Shown piece by piece: positions 56,110-64,000 of a DNA stretch of 64,000 nucleotides. The notes below the pieces were generated by a model. That model made no database searches, had not been told where the DNA came from, and saw only the letters and a list, made by a program, of their open reading frames with translations. Source of the stretch: 2-12-FULL-60-19 sp041483675 (lineage in GTDB: Bacteria > Desulfobacterota > Binatia > UBA9968); the NCBI GenBank assembly GCA_041483675.1, contig JBGPGE010000008.1, forward strand, positions 1 through 64,000, given 5' to 3'. The number at the start of each line of letters is the position of its first letter. The stretch's first letter is position 1. The position numbers and the translations under genes are program-made.

Positions 56110-57330
56110 CTAAACGGCGGAACGTTCTTTGGCGTCTTTCAGCGCGAGGAGGCGATCGTAGATCCGGTCGGCCACTTCCTCCTTGGTCATCAACGGCAGC
56201 GGCTGCACGCCTCCCGTCCGGTCCAGGATAGTGGCGATGTTGGTGTCTCCCTCGAAGCCGCTTCCCTCTTCGGCCACGTTGTTGGCGACGATCATGTCGA
56301 GGTTTTTTTCGCGCAGCTTCTTTTTCGCGTTCGCCATCAGCTCCTCGGTTTCGGCGGCAAAGCCGATCAGCATCCGACCGTTCTTTTTTGCGCCTAGCTC
56401 TTTTAGAATATCGGCATTGGGCTTGAGAGTGAGATGGAGGGTCGTCTCGGTTTTCTTGAGCTTGTGCGGCGCGGTCCGCTCCGGCCGGTAGTCCGCTACC
56501 GCGGCGGCCATCAATACGGCCGTTGCCTGCGGAAATTCCTTCAACACCGCGGCGCGCATCTCGGCCGCCGTCCTGACTCTGACAACCTTGGCGCCCTGCG
56601 GCGGCGGAAGAGCCGTCGGGCCGCTCACCAACGTCACCTCCGCTCCTCGCCTGAGCCCCGCCCGCGCGAGCGCGTAGCCCATTTTGCCCGAGGAACGGCT
56701 GGCGAGATAACGAACCGGGTCGAGCGGCTCGTGATTCGGTCCGGCGGTGATCAGCAGCTTTTCACCCGCGAGGTCCTTTTTTTTTAGCAGCCGCCGTATC
56801 TCCTCGACGATCTGCTCCGGCTCGGGCAGGCGCCCTTTCCCCTCGTAGCCGCAGGCCAGATATCCCTCCGCAGGTTCCATGAAATGATAACCCACACGCC
56901 TTAACTTGCGGATGTTCTCCTGCAAGATCGGATTCTCGTACATATGGACGTTCATCGACGGCGCGATCAGCACCGGGGCCTGCGTCGCCATGACCACGGT
57001 CGTGAGCAGGTCGTCCGCGATTCCGCCGGCGATCTTGCCGATGATGTTGGCCGTGGCGGGCGCGACCACGAACACGTCCGCCTGGTCCGCCAGATTGATA
57101 TGGCCGATCTCGGATTCCTGGGTGAGGCTGAAGATCTCGGTGGCAACCGGCCGGCCGGAGAGGGTCTGGAAAGTTAACGGAGTGACGAATTCCGCTGCCT
57201 CCCGGGTCATCACCACCCGCACCGTGAAGCCTTCCTGGACAAGCAGCCGAACCAGCTCGACCGACTTATAGCAGGCTATCCCCCCGGCCACGCCCAACAC
57301 CACCGAGGGAAGGGCTTTTTTAGCATCCAT
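56110..57330 (-). CDS. coaBC: Bifunctional phosphopantothenoylcysteine decarboxylase/synthetase CoaBC
   Basis: Two steps of coenzyme A synthesis. The 406-residue protein has the FMN-dependent CoaC domain (about 1-185: VLGVAGGIACYKSVELVRLL, ATANIIGKIAGGIADDLLTT, PSMNVHMYENPILQENIRKL, GYLACGYEGKGRLPEPEQI with the catalytic cysteine) and the CoaB domain (about 190-400: LITAGPNHEPLDPVRYLASR, KMGYALARAGLRRGAEVTLV, and KPNADILKELG). ATG 57330 is preferred over an upstream TTG. Confidence 0.96.
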   Translation of the reverse strand: MDAKKALPSVVLGVAGGIACYKSVELVRLLVQEGFTVRVVMTREAAEFVTPLTFQTLSGRPVATEIFSLTQESEIGHINLADQADVFVVAPATANIIGKIAGGIADDLLTTVVMATQAPVLIAPSMNVHMYENPILQENIRKLRRVGYHFMEPAEGYLACGYEGKGRLPEPEQIVEEIRRLLKKKDLAGEKLLITAGPNHEPLDPVRYLASRSSGKMGYALARAGLRRGAEVTLVSGPTALPPPQGAKVVRVRTAAEMRAAVLKEFPQATAVLMAAAVADYRPERTAPHKLKKTETTLHLTLKPNADILKELGAKKNGRMLIGFAAETEELMANAKKKLREKNLDMIVANNVAEEGSGFEGDTNIATILDRTGGVQPLPLMTKEEVADRIYDRLLALKDAKERSAV

Positions 57331-57442
57331 ACGAGGCAAAAATACCTAATTGGCCGGGGGTTTGCAAACCTTCATTGCCCTAGGCATCCGGGCGGATCGG
57401 TCGGGCCGGCGGACAAGCAGAAAAAAGAAGTCGAAAAAAGGC

Positions 57443-57471
57443 TTGACCGGACCTAAAACTTCGTGTAGATG
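57443..57471 (+). promoter_or_regulatory. Sigma-70 promoter for mlaA
   Basis: TTGACC (57443-57448) and TAGATG (57466-57471) are separated by 17 bases, 34 bases before the ATG at 57505, which has GGAGG upstream. Confidence 0.55.
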
Positions 57472-57504
57472 TGGCGAAAGTATCTCAGTAGGAGGAACAC
57501 TTAA

Positions 57505-58338
57505 ATGGGGATGCATCAACGCCTTTCCGAACTGTGTAAGACGCTGATCGTGCTGGCGGCGCTCGCTGTCTTCAGCTTTGGGAGCCCGTGGAGAGCCCAC
57601 GCCGAGCAAGGCGAGCTGAGCGTCGTCGAAGCGGCCTCGGCGGAGTTCGCCGCTCCGGGGAGCCTGGACGACACCCAAGTTCTCACGAACGCCTTGGACC
57701 TGGATGAAGCGCAAGCCGGGGCGGGAGGCGACGACCGCGACCTGGATCCTTGGGAGGGATTCAACGAGGCGATCTTTACTTTCAACCGGCAAGCCGACCG
57801 CTGGGTCTTGAAGCCCATAGCGACCGTATGGGATTTTATCCTCCCGGATGCGTTCCAGAGAAGCCTGAAAAATAGTTTTGATAATCTCCTCTTCCCGCGA
57901 CGCCTGGTCAACAACCTGCTCCAGGCCAAGTTCGGAGGAGCAGGACGCGAAGTCGCCCGTTTTACCATCAACAGCACGATCGGGTTTGTGGGCTTCCTCG
58001 ATGTCGCGAAGGACGGCTTCGGAATCCAGCAGAGCGACGAAGATACCGGACAGACCTTCGGAGTCTGGGGAATCGGCCCCGGCCCCTATTTGATCCTTCC
58101 CTTGCTGCCGCCGCTGACCGTGCGCGATGCCATCGGCTTGGCCTTTGATACCGCCATGAATCCGATGAGCTACTTCTTCCCGATCGGCGTAACTATCGGC
58201 ACCTATGGAGCCAGGTACGTCAACGAACGGTCGCTCAACCTCGACAAGTTCGAGCGGGTCGAAGAGAGCGTGGTCGATCTCTATAGCGCGGTGCGTAACG
58301 CCTACCTCCAGAGACGGGCGGCGGAGATCAAGGAGTAG
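57505..58338 (+). CDS. mlaA: MlaA/VacJ-family outer-membrane lipid asymmetry protein
   Basis: MlaA removes misplaced phospholipids from the outer leaflet. The 277-residue protein has a signal peptide (TLIVLAALAVFSFGSPWRAH), a spacer of 45 residues, then the family core: DPWEGFNEAIFTFNRQADRW, NLLFPRRLVNNLLQAKFGGA, FTINSTIGFVGFLDVAKDGF, DTGQTFGVWGIGPGPYLILP and DLYSAVRNAYLQRRA. No lipobox cysteine is visible, unlike E. coli VacJ. The rest of the Mla system is not adjacent. Confidence 0.94.
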   Translation: MGMHQRLSELCKTLIVLAALAVFSFGSPWRAHAEQGELSVVEAASAEFAAPGSLDDTQVLTNALDLDEAQAGAGGDDRDLDPWEGFNEAIFTFNRQADRWVLKPIATVWDFILPDAFQRSLKNSFDNLLFPRRLVNNLLQAKFGGAGREVARFTINSTIGFVGFLDVAKDGFGIQQSDEDTGQTFGVWGIGPGPYLILPLLPPLTVRDAIGLAFDTAMNPMSYFFPIGVTIGTYGARYVNERSLNLDKFERVEESVVDLYSAVRNAYLQRRAAEIKE

Positions 58339-58353
58339 CCGCGCGGATGGGCG

Positions 58354-59463
58354 ATGGCGAGAAAGAGCCAGTTTCTCACCGGGAGGAGAATCGATCCAAG
58401 TCCGATCACCCCTAAAACCTCTATCGCGGAGCTGGTCGACAGCGACTTCCTCTCGTACAATGCCGGCCGGCTCCGCGAAGCTTGCCAGTTATTCGCAGAT
58501 AAGATCCTTTCCGACGACGTCACCGTCGGTCTCAGCCTGAGCGGGGCCCTGACCCCCGCCGGGCTGGGCGTTTCAGCCCTCATTCCCCTCATCGAAAACG
58601 GCTTTGTAGACTGGATCGTCAGCACCGGCGCCAATCTCTACCACGATACGCATTTCGCGATGGGTCTTCCCATGCATCGGGGAACGCCCAACGCGGACGA
58701 TGTCGTTCTGAGGGAGGAGGGGATCGTCCGGATCTACGACATCTTTTTCGACTACGACATCCTCATCTCGACCGACGACTTCTTCCGCGAGCTTCTCAAA
58801 GCGCCGGAATTCCAGCGGGCGATGAGCACCTCGGAGCTGCACTACCGCGTGGGAAGATACCTCGCGGAACGCGAGAAGCTGCTCGGAACCGAGAAAAAAT
58901 CCCTGCTGGCCGCCGCCTACCATCACGCGGTGCCGATCTACACCTCTTCCCCCGGAGACAGCTCTATCGGGATGAACGTCGCGGCCATAGCCCTCAAGGG
59001 AAACAAGCTGGCCTTCGACGTCTCGCTCGACGTGAATGAGTCCGCGGCGATCGTCCTCGACGCGAAGCGAGGCGGCGGAAAGAGCGCGGCGATTGTTCTT
59101 GGCGGCGGCTCGCCGAAGAACTTTCTCCTCCAGACCGAACCGCACATTCAAGAGGTGCTGAGTCTGACTGAAAAGGGACACGATTATTTCATTCAGATCA
59201 CCGATGCCCGGCCGGATACCGGCGGACTCTCCGGCGCCACGCCGGCCGAGGCGGTCAGCTGGGGAAAGATCGATCCGGACCGCTTGGCCGACTCGGTGGT
59301 CTGTTACGTAGACTCCACCATCGCCCTTCCCATCCTCACCGCGTACGTTCTCGCGAAGCGGCCGCCAAGAACCCCCAAGCGGCTCTTCGACCGAAGAGAA
59401 GAGCTGATGAAAAATATCGAGAAGGAGTTTCAGGAAAAATTCGGCAAGATCAAACTACGTTAA
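58354..59463 (+). CDS. Deoxyhypusine synthase-family protein
   Basis: A 369-residue member of the deoxyhypusine synthase family, which uses NAD to move an aminobutyl group from spermidine. Blocks seen: VTVGLSLSGALTPAGLGVSA, IVSTGANLYHDTHFAMG, VPIYTSSPGDSSIGMN and the active-site region GGGKSAAIVLGGGSPKNFL. Bacteria lack eIF5A, so such proteins are thought to make homospermidine or related polyamines. It starts 16 bases after mlaA and ends before a strong terminator. Polyamine genes also lie at 62582-64000. Confidence 0.88.
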   Translation: MARKSQFLTGRRIDPSPITPKTSIAELVDSDFLSYNAGRLREACQLFADKILSDDVTVGLSLSGALTPAGLGVSALIPLIENGFVDWIVSTGANLYHDTHFAMGLPMHRGTPNADDVVLREEGIVRIYDIFFDYDILISTDDFFRELLKAPEFQRAMSTSELHYRVGRYLAEREKLLGTEKKSLLAAAYHHAVPIYTSSPGDSSIGMNVAAIALKGNKLAFDVSLDVNESAAIVLDAKRGGGKSAAIVLGGGSPKNFLLQTEPHIQEVLSLTEKGHDYFIQITDARPDTGGLSGATPAEAVSWGKIDPDRLADSVVCYVDSTIALPILTAYVLAKRPPRTPKRLFDRREELMKNIEKEFQEKFGKIKLR

Positions 59464-59493
59464 GCGGGCATGCGCGGCGAACGCCGAGGGTCG

Positions 59494-59521
59494 AACCGGC
59501 CCCGGTTAACCGGGGCCGGTT
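59494..59521. terminator. Bidirectional terminator hairpin
   Basis: AACCGGCCCCGG (59494-59505) pairs perfectly with CCGGGGCCGGTT (59510-59521) around TTAA, between the converging deoxyhypusine-synthase-like and DUF5666 genes. Confidence 0.8.
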
Positions 59522-59539
59522 TCCCGTTATCGTGCTGGC

Positions 59540-60610
59540 CTAGTCGTGTGCCGGCTCCGGCACCGGCTCAGTTTCGGGATCGGGTGGCTCTTCAGGTTCC
59601 ACTCCCGCTTCGATCTCGTTGGCAACCATGGTGACGCTATTATATTCCGCGCTCGCCTCATCCCCGACCAGCAAGTCCGAGAGGAGAGCCGGCACGTCGT
59701 TACGTTCGATTTTGGTGCTGGCGTCCACTAGCAGGGTGATGGCAACTCCGTCGCCGTTGGTGATCGTGACGGTGCCGGCTGTCGGATCGATGGCCGTAAT
59801 CACGCCTTCGATTTCGGCCTCTTCTCCTTCACACTCGGCGTCGATCCTAAAGGCGTTGAGGGTTAGCGGGTCGTACACTAGCTCGACAAACAGCCCGCTC
59901 GCCAGATCGTTGATCGTTGCGGCTCCGTCGCAGACTTCGATCAGCGTATCGGCCGTGACATTTACGGTTACGTCGGAACCGCCCTCCTTCGGAGTAATGG
60001 TCACTGTGCCTGCCGTTGTATCCACGACCGCAACGGTCCCGTGTAGTTCACTCTCTTCGGGTCCTTCGGCGATGACATCCAGGGCATCCCCGCTTCCCGC
60101 TACCACCGTTGGAGCTGGCGCGCCCCTTGCGGCGAGGTGCGCCTTCAGGGTGTCGTGGGCCGTAAGCGACTTGAGCGATGAAACCTTGCCGTTTCGAAGG
60201 ACGCGGGTTTGGGCATTGGTGCCGAAGTTTCCGGTTGTGATCTGCACCACCCCCGTCCCCCCGCTCACATTCAGCACGCCGCCCCGCACGGTGGTCACCT
60301 TAGGTCCTTTGGCCGCTACCTGCTTGGCATTCCGTAGAACGTCGAACTGGACGCTGGCCTGATCCCCCAGGACCAGGTCGGCGAGGGTCGCTTTTTTATT
60401 GTTGCGCGTGATCTTGCTGCTACGCGTGATGTTCAACGTGTTCAACACGTCACCGGCGTCTTTCAGCGTGACCGTTTTCGCCGTCGTATCGATCGCGTAA
60501 ACCGTGCCGTCCAATCTAGTCAGCTTCGCCGCTTCGACCGGCTGGACCAACAGCCCAACGCTCGCCAAAAAAAACAAAACGACAATGATCCGACTTCTAT
60601 GAATGAACAT
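59540..60610 (-). CDS. Secreted protein with repeated DUF5666-type domains
   Basis: A 356-residue protein with a signal peptide (VVLFFLASVGLLVQPVEA). The mature part is a series of small beta domains with the same plan: GTVYAIDTTAKTVTLKDAG, GTVAVVDTTAGTVTITPKEG and GVITAIDPTAGTVTITNGDG, each followed by a strand and a D-L-x-x-GD/A turn (LADLVLGDQAS, LSDLLVGDEAS). This matches DUF5666. The tail EPEEPPDPETEPVPEPAHD is acidic and proline-rich. ATG 60610 has AGGAGG upstream. The role is unknown. Confidence 0.85.
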   Translation of the reverse strand: MFIHRSRIIVVLFFLASVGLLVQPVEAAKLTRLDGTVYAIDTTAKTVTLKDAGDVLNTLNITRSSKITRNNKKATLADLVLGDQASVQFDVLRNAKQVAAKGPKVTTVRGGVLNVSGGTGVVQITTGNFGTNAQTRVLRNGKVSSLKSLTAHDTLKAHLAARGAPAPTVVAGSGDALDVIAEGPEESELHGTVAVVDTTAGTVTITPKEGGSDVTVNVTADTLIEVCDGAATINDLASGLFVELVYDPLTLNAFRIDAECEGEEAEIEGVITAIDPTAGTVTITNGDGVAITLLVDASTKIERNDVPALLSDLLVGDEASAEYNSVTMVANEIEAGVEPEEPPDPETEPVPEPAHD

Positions 60611-61023
60611 CACAACACCTCCTGTGTGGTGGAGCGGAAGCCCGCGCCTTGTAAACTGCCAGCAAAGAGAATGCCATCCATCGTCCGGCAGGCGCGCCGG
60701 TTCCATATCGCTCCAAGCGAGGCCGGGATTTTCCCGCGAAAGTATGGACGCGCTTTCCGCGATCTACGCCCCGCAACACCGCTCTAGCTACTCTATAGCG
60801 GGGGGCACGACACTTTTGTCCAACGGATATGACGTTTTGCGGCATCCACGCCGCGCCGATTTCCTTGGATTGCCGCGAAGGAGGCAAAGGAAATTGACGT
60901 TGAGATCGCGGCTCTAGTCCGTCCGAGAAAGGTCCGGTGCGGGAGCTACTGCGGTAATTTCTACGCGCCGCGACGGGTAATTTCTACACGGCGGTAACAG
61001 TTTTGGATAAAGCAAAGTCTCTT
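60611..61023. other. Intergenic region, nothing recognised
   Basis: The 413 bases between two minus-strand genes hold no credible coding frame. The direct repeat GCGCCGCGACGGGTAATTTC / GGTAATTTCTAC near 60955-60990 is visible and may be part of a promoter or terminator. No riboswitch or RNA gene is recognised. Confidence 0.5.
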
Positions 61024-62133
61024 CTAGGTCGGATCGGGAAGGGTTTTCTTGTCGCCATCCGCGGCCAGCAGCTTCTGCCCGAATTGATCCAGTCGCTTTT
61101 CCGCCGCCTGAAAACTCGACTGGGCGTGGCCCAGATGCTTTCCAACCAGACTGAACTCGTCCTTGAATCTGCCGAAGTCCCCTTCGAGGCGGCCCAGGTA
61201 CTGCATGACCTCCTTGGCCCGCTCTTCGATCTTCATCCCCTTGAGGCCCAGGACGATGGCCTGAAGGTAGGCGTAAAAGCTGTTGGGAGAAACCGGGATA
61301 ACCCGTTTGCCCATCGCATACTGGCTCAGCCCCTTCTCCCCGCCCGCAAAGTCGTCCTTGATGATCGTTTCGTAATAGACGTTTTCCGCCGGAATATACA
61401 TGAGGGCGAAGTCGTAGGTTCCCTCGTCGGGCAGAATGTATTTCGTCGCAATCGCATCGATGTGTTTTTTGACGTCGCTCACGAACTGGCGTTTGGCTTT
61501 AGCCTTCTCTTCGTCTGTGCCGGCATCTAGGAGGCGCCTGAAATTTTCCAAGGGGAATTTGGAATCGACCGGAACCACCGAACCGCCCAACTTGATGACC
61601 GCGTCCACCTTCTCGCCGCTCCTGAAGGCGAACTGCGTGGCGAAGTGATCGGACGGAAGAATCTGGCCTAAGAGATCTTCGAGGAAGAACTCTCCCAGGC
61701 CGCCCCTGAGCTTGGGGGCGCGAAGGATCTCCTGCAGGGAGGCGATGTCTTTTCCGACTTCGTAGATTTTGCGATTCGCCTCCTCCAGGCTGCCCAGGCT
61801 TTTTTGCACATTGCCCACGACCCGGGCCGCGTTATCGAGCCTCTCCCCCAGGTTCTGCTGGGTTTTCTGCATGACCTCGGAGCTTTCCTTGAGCCGGTCG
61901 TTCACGTGGGTCATCAATTGTCCCAACTGCTGATGAATGAGTTGCGTGCTGCCGTCGAGCACCTGCGTAAACTGCCCGCGCAGCTGGTCGATCTGTTGCT
62001 GGATGAGGATCATCGACTGATCTTCCTTTTTCTCCCCCAGCATCGTTTGGACGCGGCGGAGCAAAAGCCAGCCGAGAAGGGCGACGCCGCCCAGGAACAG
62101 GAGCAGCAGCGCGATAGGATTCAGGGAGTCCAC
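61024..62133 (-). CDS. rmuC: DNA recombination protein RmuC
   Basis: A 369-residue protein with an N-terminal membrane helix (LNPIALLLLFLGGVALLGWL), a long coiled coil (about 40-130) and the RmuC nuclease-like domain (APKLRGGLGEFFLEDLLGQI, PVDSKFPLENFRRLL, YILPDEGTYDFALMYIPAEN, VIPVSPNSFYAYLQAIVLGL). RmuC limits inversions at short repeats; the domain is PD-(D/E)XK-like. The start is GTG 62133. Confidence 0.94.
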   Translation of the reverse strand: MDSLNPIALLLLFLGGVALLGWLLLRRVQTMLGEKKEDQSMILIQQQIDQLRGQFTQVLDGSTQLIHQQLGQLMTHVNDRLKESSEVMQKTQQNLGERLDNAARVVGNVQKSLGSLEEANRKIYEVGKDIASLQEILRAPKLRGGLGEFFLEDLLGQILPSDHFATQFAFRSGEKVDAVIKLGGSVVPVDSKFPLENFRRLLDAGTDEEKAKAKRQFVSDVKKHIDAIATKYILPDEGTYDFALMYIPAENVYYETIIKDDFAGGEKGLSQYAMGKRVIPVSPNSFYAYLQAIVLGLKGMKIEERAKEVMQYLGRLEGDFGRFKDEFSLVGKHLGHAQSSFQAAEKRLDQFGQKLLAADGDKKTLPDPT

Positions 62134-62150
62134 GATTTGGCGTTGGGGAG

Positions 62151-62363
62151 TTAAAGCAACCGAAGGGCGTATTCCAAAAGCTCGCTCAGCTTGCGCATTT
62201 GAGTGGCGCGTATCGCTCTCTCTTCGGGCGGCGAGGAAAAATACTGGTCCAAGCTACGCTTAAGGTTCCATTCGAGCATTTCCACGCATTGCTCCACGCT
62301 CATCTTTTCCGCGCGGCGCTGCCGAGCCTGGTGGACTTCCTTCAGCTTGATAACCTGACCCAT
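62151..62363 (-). CDS. Small helical hypothetical protein
   Basis: A 70-residue charged protein (MGQVIKLKEVHQARQRRAEK) with two helical halves, the second reading RAIRATQMRKLSELLEYALR. It is 17 bases upstream of rmuC on the same strand, so it is probably cotranscribed. I do not recognise the family. Confidence 0.6.
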   Translation of the reverse strand: MGQVIKLKEVHQARQRRAEKMSVEQCVEMLEWNLKRSLDQYFSSPPEERAIRATQMRKLSELLEYALRLL

Positions 62364-62459
62364 TGCCGCTCATAGTAAGGAGGTTGCCCCCGCTTTGCAA
62401 GCGCTTGCAGACCGCTGAAAAAGGTCCATCGTTTCAAGAAAGGATGAAGGCGGAGGGCG

Positions 62460-62483
62460 GAGGGATGAATTTTTTCATCCCTC
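62460..62483. terminator. Hairpin between aguA and the 70-residue gene
   Basis: GAGGGATGAA pairs with TTCATCCCTC around TTTT, within a longer run of TCATCCCTCATCC repeats. It could end the agmatine deiminase transcript. Confidence 0.55.
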
Positions 62484-62581
62484 ATCCTTCATCCCTCATC
62501 CCTCGCCGGCGCGCGCCTTGTGGCTGGAACTTTCGACTTAGCTCAGGTCAGACCTTTTTGACCGGCCTGAGGATAGAAGTT

Positions 62582-63658
62582 TTATAGCGCCGAAACCAGC
62601 GGCTCTTGCTGCGTCACGCAATGAATCGCCCCGCGCCCGGTAACAAGCGGCGCACAGGGAATACCGATGACGGCGCGATCCGGAAAAAGCTCTCGAAGGA
62701 TGCCGAGGGCCGTGTGGTCATTAGGATGGTCGTAGGTAGGCGTCAGAACGACGCCGTTGGCGATGTAGAAATTCGCATAGCTGGCCGGCAGTCTCGCTCC
62801 TGCATCGGCAACGGCGCCGGGCATCGGCAGCGGGACTATCGTGAGCTTTTTGCCGTTCCGATCTTCCGCGCCTTCAAGACGCTCATAGTTCTCGTGCAAC
62901 GGGCGGTAATTTCGATCGCGCGGGTCCTGTTCGAGCGCGCATACCACGGTCGTCGGATCCACGAACCGGGCGATGTCGTCGATATGACCGTCGGTGTCGT
63001 CGCCCGCGATCCCTTCCCCCAGCCAGATAACCTGATCCACGCCTAGGGAATCCTTGAGAAACTGCTCGATCCCGGCGCGGCTTAAGTGCGGATTGCGGTT
63101 GGGATTCAGCAGGCACTGCTCCGTCGTGAGACACGCGCCCTGGCCGTTGACCTCGATGGAGCCGCCTTCGAGCACGACAGGGTGCTCGAAAACCCGTGCG
63201 CCCAAGAGCGGCGTCATTGCCTTCGCCACGCTATCGTCGGCCCGGTAAGATTCATACTTCCCGCCCCAACCGTTGAAAATCCAATCGTTGAGAGCGAGCC
63301 GCTGATCGCCGTCCCGCTTCACCGCGAAGGTCGGGCCGAAGTCTCGAAACCAGACATCGACCGTCGGAATCGTGTGGAAGGTCACATGCCCCATCTCCAC
63401 GCCCGCCCGCCGCAGTCGCCGGTCCGCCTCGTCGTGAGCCCGCTGTTCGTTCACCAATAGACAAACCGTCTCATGCGGCGCGAGCGCCTTAACCATCTGC
63501 ACCCAGATTTCCTTGAGCTGGTCCAATTGGCCCGGCCAGGCGTCGCGGTTGTGCGGCCACGCCAGCCAGGTCGCCCTGTGGGGTTCCCACTCGGCCGGCA
63601 TGCGGTAGCCCAACTCGCGCGGGCAAGGGGCATGGGTATCCTTAGCAGAAGGATTCAA
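62582..63658 (-). CDS. aguA: Agmatine deiminase
   Basis: Converts agmatine to N-carbamoylputrescine and ammonia. The 358-residue protein has the guanidino-group hydrolase fold: YRMPAEWEPHRATWLAWPHN, VWFRDFGPTFAVKRDGD, LEGGSIEVNGQGACLTTEQC, GDDTDGHIDDIARFVDPTTV and the catalytic cysteine in TGRGAIHCVTQQEP near the end. Its stop is followed by a hairpin. It is 15 bases after the aguB-like gene, so the two successive enzymes form an operon. Confidence 0.96.
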   Translation of the reverse strand: MNPSAKDTHAPCPRELGYRMPAEWEPHRATWLAWPHNRDAWPGQLDQLKEIWVQMVKALAPHETVCLLVNEQRAHDEADRRLRRAGVEMGHVTFHTIPTVDVWFRDFGPTFAVKRDGDQRLALNDWIFNGWGGKYESYRADDSVAKAMTPLLGARVFEHPVVLEGGSIEVNGQGACLTTEQCLLNPNRNPHLSRAGIEQFLKDSLGVDQVIWLGEGIAGDDTDGHIDDIARFVDPTTVVCALEQDPRDRNYRPLHENYERLEGAEDRNGKKLTIVPLPMPGAVADAGARLPASYANFYIANGVVLTPTYDHPNDHTALGILRELFPDRAVIGIPCAPLVTGRGAIHCVTQQEPLVSAL

Positions 63659-63673
63659 GGGACGGTCCGTGGT

Positions 63674-64000
63674 CTAGTCGTCAAGGTACCGAGCGGTCAG
63701 ACCGCCATACGCGTCGATCCGCCGGTCCCGGAGAAACGGCCAGCTCTGGCGCGTTTCATCTATTTTTTTTAGATCGCAGCGGGCCAGCAGGAGTTCCTCT
63801 TGATCGCCGCCGGCGCTGGCAATGATCTCTCCCGCAGGGTCGGCGATGAAAGAGCTTCCCCAAAATTTAATCTTACCCTCCCGCCCCACGCGATTCACCA
63901 CCGCGACGTAGACGCCGTTGGCGACCGCGTGGGCGCGCTGGATCGTCTCCCAGCCGTTTCTTTGCGCCCTGGCCGCGGCCCGCGGCTCCCCTGCCAGCCA
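63674..64000 (-). CDS. aguB: N-carbamoylputrescine amidase, C-terminal fragment
   Basis: The last 108 residues of a nitrilase-superfamily enzyme; the gene runs off the right edge. GWETIQRAHAVANGVYVAVV, NRVGREGKIKFWGSSFIADP and GDQEELLLARCDLKKIDETR are typical of AguB, which hydrolyses N-carbamoylputrescine to putrescine. The following agmatine deiminase gene makes its substrate, which fixes the assignment. Confidence 0.93.
   Translation of the reverse strand, partial: WLAGEPRAAARAQRNGWETIQRAHAVANGVYVAVVNRVGREGKIKFWGSSFIADPAGEIIASAGGDQEELLLARCDLKKIDETRQSWPFLRDRRIDAYGGLTARYLDD

Noticed and set aside
57353..57370. Sigma-54-like TGGCCGGGGGTTTGCA before mlaA
   Set aside because: Spacing fits, but two conserved bases differ, no palindrome is nearby, and a better sigma-70 promoter lies closer to the gene.

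Overview
The window is a 64 kb chromosomal stretch of a moderately GC-rich, double-membrane bacterium that respires. MlaA, SecDF-YajC, NfeD/slipin and a c-type nitric oxide reductase point to a Gram-negative. The mix of NtrC/sigma-54 control, a selenocysteine tRNA, PaaK-like CoA ligase with UbiD, NMT1-type binding protein and an integrase-less cassette array is most like uncultivated Desulfobacterota/Binatota or Methylomirabilota-type lineages. That placement is inference; no rRNA is present.

Region 1 (1-2.8 kb) is the edge of an integron-type gene-cassette array with no integrase in view. Four minus-strand cassettes are separated by attC sites, and two 147-bp inverted-repeat elements sit exactly in the cassette recombination core. 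Region 2 (2.7-8.3 kb) holds an ECF sigma factor/carboxymuconolactone-decarboxylase-like module, then UbiA prenyltransferase, a DUF6448 protein, a small oxidase-like membrane protein and norB-norC with an unusual two-heme NorC. The sigma module is flanked by a second, degenerate copy of the ubiA 3' end.

Region 3 (8.3-26.6 kb) is a stress island: universal stress proteins, a six-gene manC-DUF2934-katA-hsp20-lon-DUF2267 operon, an HPF/cold-shock fusion, OsmC, a phosphoribosyltransferase, Hsp20-CBS, and a cyclic-2,3-diphosphoglycerate-synthetase-like GTPase. Four divergent intergenic regions each carry two back-to-back sigma-54 promoters and a related 16-bp palindrome between them. The island ends with an NtrC-type regulator and its histidine kinase, the obvious candidate controllers. 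A tRNA-Sec follows.

Region 4 (26.8-31.2 kb) has an ornithine-cyclodeaminase-like gene and a CoA ligase/UbiD/small-protein operon. Region 5 (31.3-37.1 kb) is the most novel-looking locus: two tandem pairs of paralogous membrane-anchored surface proteins flank an 870-residue O-antigen-ligase/TPR protein. Each pair ends in a near-identical strong terminator.

Region 6 (37.1-64 kb) is mostly housekeeping: TPR and PAS/REC signalling proteins, glycosyltransferase, Dus, Maf, Uup, a PIN toxin-antitoxin pair, a solitary NMT1 binding protein, RecJ, queA-tgt-yajC-secD-secF, NfeD/slipin, family-4 uracil-DNA glycosylase, CoaBC, MlaA, a deoxyhypusine-synthase-like protein, a DUF5666 protein, RmuC, and agmatine deiminase with N-carbamoylputrescine amidase. 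REP-like repeats are scattered between genes.
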